Positions 1 through 6,650 of a stretch of 8,876 nucleotides of DNA are shown in pieces. How positions within the stretch are numbered: the stretch's first letter is position 1; each line of letters opens with the position of its first letter. This DNA comes from Clostridiales bacterium. Lineage in GTDB: Bacteria; Bacillota; Clostridia; Saccharofermentanales; UBA5734. The stretch covers positions 1 to 8,876 of the forward strand of contig DMJC01000197.1 of NCBI GenBank assembly GCA_003451915.1. Reading direction: 5' to 3'. The position numbers were made by a program, and so were the translations under genes. Under the pieces are notes generated by a model that saw nothing but the letters and a program-made list of their open reading frames with translations, had not been told where the DNA came from and did not search any database.

Positions 1-742
1 GCATCAGTTTGTGGCAGGGTTCCCAGGTGCCCCAGTTGCCGATGGCTTCCAGATCGCCATACTTTTTATCATAGGCTTCCTGGCCATGGATCTTGATGTA
101 GACTTCTTTGTCGAATTCAGCATAGGCTTCTTCGCCGAACTTTTCAGCATACTCGACGGTGATCGGGCGGCCGGAGGCACCGAGCAGGTTCATGCGGGTC
201 ATGCCATTGTTACCCATGGCGGTGTGCAGCGGGTGGTCGAGTGCCTGCATGTCCATGGCGACACATTTGACTTTGTGTTCGACAAACCAGCGGCCGGCTT
301 CGACACCGGTACCGCAAGAATAGTGATAGTACTCTTTTGAATCGTCGAATTTACGGTGCATGCCGGTATCCAGGCAGACAACCATGCCTTCAAGTTCGCT
401 GGGTTTGATGCCGACCTTTTTGCAGGCTGCTTCGAGATGCTCCGGGCCGATCAGACCCCAGGGCTCGATTTCGATCGGCAGGCAGACGGCATCGCCGGTG
501 TAAGCATCAACCGGCATTTCGTGCGTGAAGCGGGCTCGTTTACCGTTGAATTCTTTCTCCATGACGTGGCGGGGGGCATCGGCATGGGTGCCGGTGTGCA
601 TTGTGCAGGTAATCTTCTGTGTCAGGACGCCACCTTTGGCCATGGTATGCGCATTGGTGATCTCGGGTTTGTCAAAGTATGGCCAGCGCGGGATTTCAGC
701 GCTGAAAGGGTGGGTCAGGTCTATGAAAACTTTCTTGCCCAT
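1..742 (-). CDS. Cyclase-family metal-dependent hydrolase, C-terminus cut by window edge (candidate dihydrophloroglucinol cyclohydrolase)
   Basis: I read 247 codons from the ATG at 742 to the window edge without a stop. The start is set by an AGGAGG at 753-758, 10 nt upstream. Residues 49-59 read HTGTHADAPRH, the metal and catalytic signature of the PF04199 cyclase / kynurenine formamidase-like fold, in which the His and Asp residues hold Mn or Zn and the last His acts in catalysis. A later DHPLHTAMG stretch is also typical of the family. Known members hydrolyse cyclic amides or ring C-C/C-N bonds. The gene follows a free-acid hydroxy dehydrogenase (29-nt gap) and an SDR reductase, the set used in phloroglucinol degradation, where a Mn-dependent member opens dihydrophloroglucinol to 3-hydroxy-5-oxohexanoate. 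Family is nearly certain; substrate is inferred from neighbours. Other possibilities are a formamidase or a hydrolase of a different cyclic diketone. Confidence 0.88.
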   Translation of the reverse strand, partial: MGKKVFIDLTHPFSAEIPRWPYFDKPEITNAHTMAKGGVLTQKITCTMHTGTHADAPRHVMEKEFNGKRARFTHEMPVDAYTGDAVCLPIEIEPWGLIGPEHLEAACKKVGIKPSELEGMVVCLDTGMHRKFDDSKEYYHYSCGTGVEAGRWFVEHKVKCVAMDMQALDHPLHTAMGNNGMTRMNLLGASGRPITVEYAEKFGEEAYAEFDKEVYIKIHGQEAYDKKYGDLEAIGNWGTWEPCHKLM

Positions 743-771
743 TGATAAAGGACCTCCTAAAATATAATAAC

Positions 772-1704
772 TTACTTGTTATAGAGCATCTTGATCAGGT
801 GCTCACTCAGTTTGCGGCGCGAGGCGGCAATTTTCTCATCGTCCCACTCCTGCCAGCCTTTTTTAGATTTGAAACCGAGCTCGCCGGCAGCGACCTTTTC
901 TCGCAGCATCGGTGAAGGCGTCGGATCGTTTTCCAGATGCTGCAGCATGTATTCATGGATCGAGAGGGTCAGGTCAGTGCCGACCATATCTGAGTTCTCC
1001 ATCGGGCCGAGGACCGGCAGACGGAGACCGAAACTGCTGCGTACAGCCTCGTCGACGGTTGCAGCGTCGGCAATGCCGTGGGCGACGATTGAAATGGCTT
1101 CACGCCAGAGGGCATGCTGCATACGGTTGGCAACAAAGCCCGGGACATCCTTGTTGCAGCGGATGGCCTTTTTGCCGGCACGAATCAGGCAGTCCAGAGT
1201 CCGCTCCATGGTGTCTTCAGATGTCTCGTAAGCCTTGACGACCTCGACCAGCGGGATCAGATACGGCGGATTCCAGAAATGGGTGCCGACGACACGATCT
1301 TTCTTGATGGTCTTGGATGCGATGGCGGTGATGCTCATGACCGAAGTGTTGGTTGCATAGATCGTATCCGGGCGGGTTAGCGGTTCCAAATCAGCGAAAG
1401 TATCCTGTTTGAGCTGCATATTCTCGGCGATGCACTCCATGACCAGATCAGCATCTTTGACCGATGTTGCCAGATCCATCTCGGTGTTGACACGGGCGAT
1501 GATCGTTTCGGCTTCTTCTTTATTGTAGATGCCTTTGTCAATCAGCGGAACCAGGAAACCCCTGATGCGCTCATGAATCGACTCGCGGGTGCCGGAGCGA
1601 TGCTTGACCGTCACGTTGAATTCGGGGTGCTGTGCGAAAACCAGCGCGCAGCCGCAGCCCATCAGGCCATTGCCCAGGATGGTGATGTTCTTGATCTGAT
1701 CCAT
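772..1704 (-). CDS. 3-hydroxyacyl-CoA dehydrogenase-fold protein, free hydroxy-acid type (candidate 3-hydroxy-5-oxohexanoate dehydrogenase)
   Basis: This 310-residue protein has the full length of a two-domain 3HCDH. The Rossmann loop is GNGLMG (11-16). The catalytic His-Glu pair is H142 (THFWNPP) and E154 (LVEV), with S121 in TNTS and N193 in GFVANRM. The stretch NPPYLIPLVEV resembles lambda-crystallin/gulonate and carnitine dehydrogenases, which oxidise free hydroxy acids, rather than the FNPVPxMxLVEV of CoA-thioester enzymes. The C-terminal domain ends with the usual GFKSKKGWQEW. After beta-2, where NAD enzymes carry an acidic residue, the sequence is K34-H35-R36-S37, which would suit NADP. 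The ATG lies 2 nt after the SDR stop (TGATTATG), so the two are probably translationally coupled; a G-rich GGGGGA in the SDR tail can serve as RBS. Oxidation of 3-hydroxy-5-oxohexanoate to triacetate is inferred from the neighbours. Confidence 0.9.
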   Translation of the reverse strand: MDQIKNITILGNGLMGCGCALVFAQHPEFNVTVKHRSGTRESIHERIRGFLVPLIDKGIYNKEEAETIIARVNTEMDLATSVKDADLVMECIAENMQLKQDTFADLEPLTRPDTIYATNTSVMSITAIASKTIKKDRVVGTHFWNPPYLIPLVEVVKAYETSEDTMERTLDCLIRAGKKAIRCNKDVPGFVANRMQHALWREAISIVAHGIADAATVDEAVRSSFGLRLPVLGPMENSDMVGTDLTLSIHEYMLQHLENDPTPSPMLREKVAAGELGFKSKKGWQEWDDEKIAASRRKLSEHLIKMLYNK

Positions 1705-1706
1705 AA

Positions 1707-2495
1707 TCAGTTCCCCCAGTATCCGCCGTCAGCTGCAATGTTGGCTGCAGTGATGAAATTCGAAGCATCCGAAGCAAGGAAAGAAGCAATACCGATAAAA
1801 TCGGCGGGTTCGCCGAGACGGCCGATCGGCAGGCGCTTGAGGAAGTTCTGATAGACGTTGTCATCGTGGAACATCCACTCGGTCAGGTCAGAACGGAACA
1901 CCGTCGGGTTGAATGTGTTGACATTGATATGGTATTCACCGAGGTCGCAGGCCAATGACTGGGCCAGCAGGTCGACAGCAGCCTTGGATGTGCTGTAGCC
2001 GGTGTAGCCTTTCATGCCGCGTTTGGAGCGGGCAGACGAAACGAGAACCATCTTGCCGCCCTTGCCCTGCTCAACCATGACTTTGGCGACATATTTGCAG
2101 CTAAGATAGGTGCCGAGGACATTGGCATCCATCATCGACTGCCAGTCTTCCGTTGACTGCTGCAGGATTGATTTCGGTTTGCTGACGCCGGCTGCGGTCA
2201 CCAGGATGTTGATCTCGCCATAATGCTTGACGGTAGCCTCGACGATACGGGCGACATCGGCCTCAACCGCCGGATCACCGACGATATAAGCGCAGTCAAT
2301 GCCTTCAGCGGTGAATTCTTCATACAGCGCTTTGAGTTTGGCTTCATTGCGGGCGGTCATCATGACCTTGACGCCCTGATAGCCATAGCCTTTGGCAATG
2401 GCGCTGCCCAGTGATCCGGTGGCGCCGGTGATGAGTGCGACTTTGCCTTTCAGGCCGAACATGTTCAGAACAAAATTCTTGTCTACTGCTAGCAT
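1707..2495 (-). CDS. Short-chain dehydrogenase/reductase (candidate NADPH-dependent phloroglucinol reductase)
   Basis: This is a classical-size SDR of 262 residues from the ATG at 2495. The cofactor loop is TGATGSLG (23-30), TAAG at 100-103 replaces the usual NNAG, and N125, S154, Y167 and K171 form the catalytic tetrad (GYSTSK). R49 after beta-2 (TARN) is typical of NADP(H) users. The C-terminus ([16 protein letters not shown]) has the usual DGG-containing end. I chose ATG 2495 because GGAGG lies 8 nt upstream; an in-frame TTG at 2516 overlaps the preceding stop and is less likely. The gene sits between a cupin and a hydroxy-acid dehydrogenase within the operon. Phloroglucinol reductase of anaerobes is an NADPH-dependent enzyme of this superfamily, which makes reduction of phloroglucinol to dihydrophloroglucinol a good hypothesis. 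Sequence alone cannot exclude a sugar or other keto reductase. Confidence 0.92.
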   Translation of the reverse strand: MLAVDKNFVLNMFGLKGKVALITGATGSLGSAIAKGYGYQGVKVMMTARNEAKLKALYEEFTAEGIDCAYIVGDPAVEADVARIVEATVKHYGEINILVTAAGVSKPKSILQQSTEDWQSMMDANVLGTYLSCKYVAKVMVEQGKGGKMVLVSSARSKRGMKGYTGYSTSKAAVDLLAQSLACDLGEYHINVNTFNPTVFRSDLTEWMFHDDNVYQNFLKRLPIGRLGEPADFIGIASFLASDASNFITAANIAADGGYWGN

Positions 2496-2508
2496 GTTGA
2501 TTTCCTCC
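2496..2508 (-). promoter_or_regulatory. Ribosome binding site that fixes the SDR start
   Basis: On the minus strand a GGAGGAAA motif (2508-2501) precedes the ATG at 2495, with 8 nt between GGAGG and the ATG. It lies downstream of the TTG at 2516, so it supports initiation at the ATG and a 17-nt gap after the cupin stop. Confidence 0.75.
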
Positions 2509-2512
2509 GTGT

Positions 2513-2866
2513 TCAAGTGTTGGGGTAGTTGACGACAACAATGCAGGTTGCTGGCTCATTGGACTCATTGATCATCCGGCGGCCTTCGAACGGCGGGATA
2601 TAAATGGAGTCATTCTCGCGCAGGACGATCTTTTCCTTGTCATCTTTGGTGTAGATTGTAATCTCACCAGATTTGCAGAAGTAGATTTTCTCTGTCGGGC
2701 TCTCCTCGTAATCGTACTCAGCGCCGCCCCCGGGCAGAAAATGTGACATGCCCATCCAGAACTTCTGGCAGCCTGACTCATCCTTGCCTTGCAGGCGGAT
2801 GGCAGCCATCTTGAAGTGTTTGGGCGGATCGTAGGGCTTGCATTCCTTGAGTTCACGCTTGATCAT
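2513..2866 (-). CDS. Small single-domain cupin lacking the canonical metal histidines
   Basis: The product is 117 residues, a usual size for a one-domain beta-barrel cupin. Two conserved blocks can be seen: motif 1 around [19 protein letters not shown] (45-63) leading to G67, and motif 2 around [11 protein letters not shown] (90-100). In metal cupins motif 1 has HxH and a Glu, and motif 2 has a His. Here the HxH region reads Y51-D52-Y53-E54, the Glu is probably E59, and the motif-2 His is replaced by R96. Metal binding of the usual kind is therefore doubtful; a structural, ligand-binding or unusual catalytic role is possible. The start has a strong AAAGGAGG 8 nt upstream. It is the first gene after the 159-nt repeat-bearing gap and lies 17 nt ahead of the SDR. 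Its exact function is unknown. Confidence 0.85.
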   Translation of the reverse strand: MIKRELKECKPYDPPKHFKMAAIRLQGKDESGCQKFWMGMSHFLPGGGAEYDYEESPTEKIYFCKSGEITIYTKDDKEKIVLRENDSIYIPPFEGRRMINESNEPATCIVVVNYPNT

Positions 2867-2902
2867 GTTCAGTTCCTCCTTTTATTTGGGTGATGGATTT
2901 AA

Positions 2903-3024
2903 GGTGTAGGATGAAGTATGAAGAATGAAGGATGAAGGGTGAAGGGTGGCGCCGCAGGCGATTAACTCGCGGAGCGAAATTCTTCATTCTTCATTTTTCA
3001 TTTTTCATTCTTCATTCTTCACTT
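2903..3024. repeat. Inverted heptamer arrays flanking a double mini-hairpin core
   Basis: The 159-nt gap between the NuoF-like gene and the cupin is almost filled by one symmetric element. From 2910 to 2948 the plus strand has five tandem 7-mers of NRTGAAG type plus a partial copy; a decayed copy precedes at 2903-2909. From 2981 to 3022 there are six exact-length 7-mers of TYTTCAY type, the same unit in opposite orientation. Between them lie two perfect 4-bp stems with 3-nt loops: CGCC-GCA-GGCG (2950-2960) and TCGC-GGA-GCGA (2967-2977). The two arms can pair imperfectly into a long hairpin on the operon mRNA. No T-run follows, so it does not look like a simple terminator; a mobile-repeat remnant or RNA-processing site is possible. 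I see no clear promoter in this gap. Confidence 0.85.
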
Positions 3025-3025
3025 A

Positions 3026-4555
3026 TCAACGACGTCTCAGTCCCCCGCCAAGGCCGCCGGCCTTGCGTTTGAAAGTGCCGACAGGGATCGGTTCTTCCGG
3101 GGTCTGCGGTTTAACCAGGCCTGCCCGGGCGACGGCGTCGGCGATCGGCCGGCAGACCGTTTCACAGATACCGCAGGTGTTGCAAGTGTCCTGATCAATG
3201 ACATGAATCAGGCCGCTGTCGCCGGCGATGGCGCTGACCGGGCATTTGGGCAGGCACTCGCCGCAGCCGGTGCACTTTTCGGGCAGGATGTGGAAGGTCA
3301 CGTATTTGTTGCAGACCAGTGTCGGACATTTGCGGCGTTTCATATGCTGTTCGAATTCGCCTGCAAAGCGCTCCAACGCCGAGGCAAGCGGTGCGCCGGC
3401 AGTCTGGCAGACCGGGCAAAGTGCACCGTCATGAATACCCTGGCTGATTTCCTGCACCATGTCCAGATCTTCGTTCTTGCTTTTGCCGACAGTCATGTCA
3501 TGGACAAACTCACGCAGCTGCCAGGTTCCTTCACGGCCCATGACACATTTGCCGCAGGATGCTTTTTCGCAAAAATCTTCGCATTTCTTGACATAATCAA
3601 CGATACAAATTTTGCTGTCACAGACATTGATGCTGGTGTTGGCCAGCCAGCGGCCTTTTTCTTCGAAAGCGGCATAATCCAGGGTAATGTCCAATTCATC
3701 ACCGGTAAAGATAAAGCCATTCGGACCGCCAACCTGGATGAATTTGAGAGTTTCTTCTTCTTTGAGCCCGCCAGCCAGTTCCAGGACAGTCTGAGCGGAC
3801 ACGCCGAGTGTCAGTTCACAGATGCCGGAATTTTTAACCGAACCGGCAATACTGTACAATTTGGTCTGCTGTAAAGTCTCACCGGCAGCTGCCTGACGGA
3901 AAAGCGCGGCAACCTGGGCGAACGTCTCAGCATGATGGATGAGCGTCGGCCGGCCTTGAAAACCTTTGGCGGCAGGCATAGGCGGCACCAGGCCTGACAT
4001 GGCCGGTTTGCCTTCGAGGGCAGCAATCAGGGCGGTGTCTTCGCGGGTGACATATTTGGCTGGAACGTCTGCCAGACCGAATTTCACCGAACCGGTAACT
4101 CCTTTGGCCGTCAGATCACGCAGGATTGCTTCCAGCGAAGCTTTTTGCCCGCTGTTTTGTCCATCAACGCAGATGATAGCTTGTTGAGCACCAACAGCAT
4201 GCGCAGCGATCAGCAGTCCTTCGATCACACCGGCGGGATTGGCAGCCAGCAGCGTAGCCGCAGCAGGCAACAAGGGATCGCCATCGACAGTGTTCATGAC
4301 AATCAATTTGCCGTCAGTTGTCTGGGCTGCGCAAAGATGCCACTTGTCGGCAGCTGGCCGGGACACACCGCTGCGTCCGCGCAAGCCAGATTGGCTGATC
4401 AATTGGATAACCTCAGCCGGGCTCAGGGTTTGAGCATGGCGCAGGCCGGCAAAACTGGCTTGCCCATTGACAAGGCCGCCGGACAGCATGTTCTGTGGAT
4501 AATTCGTATTCAGAATCTGCATAGCCACTCGCTCACACCTCTCATTTCTTCTCAT
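3026..4555 (-). CDS. NuoF/HydB-like iron-sulfur protein with C-terminal 2[4Fe-4S] ferredoxin and eroded FMN site
   Basis: This 509-residue protein follows the NuoF/HydB order: a flavin-domain core (about 57-215), SLBB-like region, cluster helix bundle (about 325-400), then the HydB-type RKCPTLVC (408-415) and a ferredoxin with C428/C431/C434/C438 and C458/C461/C464/C468. Normal FMN/NADH residues are changed: GLRGRGGAGFPTG reads GLRGRSGVSRPAA (57-69), NADEGDPG reads NTVDGDPL (88-95), GEET reads REDT (171-174), and NNVET reads HHAET (207-211). The N3-type CxxCxxC has only C334 and C337; the third is G340. There is no N-terminal thioredoxin-like domain. It probably relays electrons between its fusion partner and soluble ferredoxin. 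It overlaps the preceding gene by 14 bp. An internal ATG at 4522 (residue 12) is an equally plausible start, since the first 11 residues look non-native. A TGA-TAA double stop ends it. Confidence 0.88.
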   Translation of the reverse strand: MRRNERCERVAMQILNTNYPQNMLSGGLVNGQASFAGLRHAQTLSPAEVIQLISQSGLRGRSGVSRPAADKWHLCAAQTTDGKLIVMNTVDGDPLLPAAATLLAANPAGVIEGLLIAAHAVGAQQAIICVDGQNSGQKASLEAILRDLTAKGVTGSVKFGLADVPAKYVTREDTALIAALEGKPAMSGLVPPMPAAKGFQGRPTLIHHAETFAQVAALFRQAAAGETLQQTKLYSIAGSVKNSGICELTLGVSAQTVLELAGGLKEEETLKFIQVGGPNGFIFTGDELDITLDYAAFEEKGRWLANTSINVCDSKICIVDYVKKCEDFCEKASCGKCVMGREGTWQLREFVHDMTVGKSKNEDLDMVQEISQGIHDGALCPVCQTAGAPLASALERFAGEFEQHMKRRKCPTLVCNKYVTFHILPEKCTGCGECLPKCPVSAIAGDSGLIHVIDQDTCNTCGICETVCRPIADAVARAGLVKPQTPEEPIPVGTFKRKAGGLGGGLRRR

Positions 4556-6650
4556 ATTCGTTCCAGAATTTAGATCTGGAAATGTTCAGGCGCACATCAC
4601 ATTGCAGGCAACGTTCAGATTCTCCCCAGGCTTCATCTGTGGTATAGCCTTGGCAGACCAGGGTTTCCAGACTGCGTTGATCAGCATCAATATTAGTGGC
4701 ATGAATGCGAGATTTAGCAGCAAAGCCTTCTTCGCGGCCGAACCAGGTCGGGTAAACCGGTGCCGGTGCCAGTTGTTCGTCAATTTTGCCTTCGCCGCCC
4801 AGGAAGGTGTCGATGGATTTGGCGGCACGCCGCCCGGACTCGATGGCTTCGATGACTGACAAGGTGCCGTAGACAACATCACCGGCGGCAAACACACCCT
4901 CAACCGGTGTCCGTGTTGTCTGGCGGTCAGCTTCGATGCGGTTGCCACGCACCAGCGGCAGGCCGAACTGATCGTTGACTGCCGGGCGCTGACCAACGGC
5001 AAAGATAATCGTGTCGGCCGGGATAATATGTTCAGATCCTATTTCGCAGACAATCTGGGCTCGGCCCTGTTCATCAAAGAAGAATGAGCAGACCTTGCTG
5101 CAGCTGACGCCGGCGACACGGCCATTCTCACCGACAATTCCGGTAAAAGAAATCGACGGATGGACAGCAGTGCCTTCTTCGAGCGCTTCTTGAACTTCTT
5201 CGTCGCTGGCTTTCATCTCTTCACGAGACTCCAGGCATACCACGCTGACAGTCTTCGCACCAAGGCGACGGGCTGCGCCGGCACAGTCAAAGGCCACATT
5301 GCCGCCGCCCAGGACAACGACACGTTCACCGACTGCGACCGGCTCGCCGAGGCTGACCTTGCGCAGGAAGGTCGTGTTGATCAGGATGCCTTCCAGGTCA
5401 TTGCCCGGAATCGGCAGTTTGATGCCCTGGTGGGCACCGGTGGCGGCCAGAACTGCATTGAAGCCTTGTTTAAGCAGTTCAGGTGCTGATTCGATCCTGA
5501 CGCCGGTCTTAATCTCTACACCGGTTTCGCGGATGATATCGATTTCTTTATCCAATTCAGCCCAGGGCAGCCGGTATTTTGGAATACCGACACGCATCAT
5601 GCCCCCCGAATAAGGCAGTTCTTCAAAAATCGTGACCTGATGGCCGAGCTTGGCCAGATAGAAAGCAGCCGTCAGGCCAGCCGGACCCGAACCGATCACA
5701 GCAACTTTTTTGCCTGTGGCCGGTTTCTGGAAGGAACGCTCACGCCACTGGCCGTCATCATTCATCGCGGCGTAGCGCTTGACTTCTTTGATGGCAATCG
5801 CTTCGTTGACCGGGCCGCGGCGGCAGGCATCCTCGCAAAGATGATTGCAGATGTGGCCCAGAACTGACGGGAAAGGAACTTTTTCGCGAATAACTGCATT
5901 GGACTCAGCCGGCTTGCCTTCTTTGACCAGACGCAGGTATCGGGGAATATCAATGCCGGCCGGGCAGGTGTATCGGCAGGGCACCAGATAATCGGACTTT
6001 TTGAGTTCAGGCTTGATCACACCGAGCTGGTCGATGATTGAACCGGTCGGACAGACTTCGATGCAAGCACCGCAGAATTTGCAGCCCGAGTCGGCTAATG
6101 TGCCGTTGACCGGTGCAATGCGGACGCGGCCGTCAATTTCTTTATAATTAATTGCGCCGATACCGCGCAGTTCATTACAGGCCCGCACACAGCGGCCACA
6201 GGTAATGCAGCGGTACATGTCATGTATAATCAGCGGGTTGTCAAGATTTGCTGAAATCATGTTCGGGCGCTTGCGGATCCGCTGGTCAGTGACTTCGAGA
6301 TACTGAATAAGCGACTGCAGTTCACATTTAAGGTATTTCGGACAGGATGTGCACTCCGACGGATGCGGGGCAAGCAACAGTTCTGCAGCCAGACGACGCA
6401 TCTGTTTCAATCGTGAAGTGACCGTTGTGACAACCATGCCGTCCTCAGCCATTGTCGAGCAGGACGTAACCGGCGCCGGCAGCCCTTCGATCTCGACAAC
6501 ACAGAGTCGGCAGGAACCCGCCGGAACCAAGTCGTCATGAGCGCACAGATGCGGAATATAAATACCCGCAGCCAATGCAGCCTGCATGACCGGCTGGCCT
6601 TTTTCAGCTTCAACGCGGTGCCCGTCAATTGTTAAAAAGACTTTATCCAT
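4542..6650 (-). CDS. StnC-like fusion: NuoG/HydA-type Fe-S module plus GltD-like FAD/NAD(P) oxidoreductase
   Basis: 702 residues. The N-terminal [2Fe-2S] domain has C36, C47, C50 and C64; H96/C100/C103/C109 form the NuoG His-Cys3 [4Fe-4S] site; two ferredoxin clusters use C148/C151/C154/C158 and C190/C193/C196/C200. The rest is GltD-like: C225, C229, C268, C272 and C276 in the Fe-S helical domain, FAD loop GSGPAG (320-325) with E343, nucleotide loop GGGNVAFD (448-455), and the late AAGD FAD motif. A C-terminal tail carries ERCLQCD. NuoG plus GltD in one chain is the architecture of StnC of the Sporomusa-type transhydrogenase. Where NADPH-using GltD/NfnB proteins have an RR pair, this has CLESREEM (472-479), so NADH may be preferred. 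ATG 6650 is preceded directly by an in-frame TGA; the start and RBS lie in a 7-bp repeat. It likely works with the NuoF-like protein encoded next. Confidence 0.93.
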   Translation of the reverse strand: MDKVFLTIDGHRVEAEKGQPVMQAALAAGIYIPHLCAHDDLVPAGSCRLCVVEIEGLPAPVTSCSTMAEDGMVVTTVTSRLKQMRRLAAELLLAPHPSECTSCPKYLKCELQSLIQYLEVTDQRIRKRPNMISANLDNPLIIHDMYRCITCGRCVRACNELRGIGAINYKEIDGRVRIAPVNGTLADSGCKFCGACIEVCPTGSIIDQLGVIKPELKKSDYLVPCRYTCPAGIDIPRYLRLVKEGKPAESNAVIREKVPFPSVLGHICNHLCEDACRRGPVNEAIAIKEVKRYAAMNDDGQWRERSFQKPATGKKVAVIGSGPAGLTAAFYLAKLGHQVTIFEELPYSGGMMRVGIPKYRLPWAELDKEIDIIRETGVEIKTGVRIESAPELLKQGFNAVLAATGAHQGIKLPIPGNDLEGILINTTFLRKVSLGEPVAVGERVVVLGGGNVAFDCAGAARRLGAKTVSVVCLESREEMKASDEEVQEALEEGTAVHPSISFTGIVGENGRVAGVSCSKVCSFFFDEQGRAQIVCEIGSEHIIPADTIIFAVGQRPAVNDQFGLPLVRGNRIEADRQTTRTPVEGVFAAGDVVYGTLSVIEAIESGRRAAKSIDTFLGGEGKIDEQLAPAPVYPTWFGREEGFAAKSRIHATNIDADQRSLETLVCQGYTTDEAWGESERCLQCDVRLNISRSKFWNEYEKK

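Noticed and set aside
1..340. Plus-strand open frames opposite the cyclase gene
   Set aside because: The minus strand encodes an intact HTGTHADAPRH-type cyclase with a strong RBS, while the plus-strand frames show no family motif.
772..2495. Beta-oxidation or butyryl-CoA pathway
   Set aside because: No thiolase, crotonase or acyl-CoA dehydrogenase is present, and the 3HCDH-fold protein carries the free-acid type NPPYLIPLVEV motif.
2495..2516. Upstream TTG start for the SDR, adding seven residues
   Set aside because: TTG overlaps the cupin stop and would place the strong GGAGG inside the coding region; the ATG at 2495 has ideal spacing.
2903..3024. Rho-independent terminator separating two operons
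   Set aside because: The hairpins lack a following T-run on either strand, the long stem is imperfect, and the next gene has the same orientation with no visible promoter; attenuation cannot be excluded.
3203..3874. Long plus-strand open frame (223 codons) opposite the NuoF-like gene
   Set aside because: It is antisense to a gene with clear ferredoxin cysteine motifs, has no recognisable domain, and fits the antisense shadow expected in GC-moderate coding DNA.
3026..6650. Respiratory complex I (NuoF/NuoG) or an [FeFe]-hydrogenase
   Set aside because: The NuoG-like part is fused to GltD rather than to a molybdopterin-like or H-cluster domain, no H-cluster motifs are present, and no membrane Nuo subunits are nearby.
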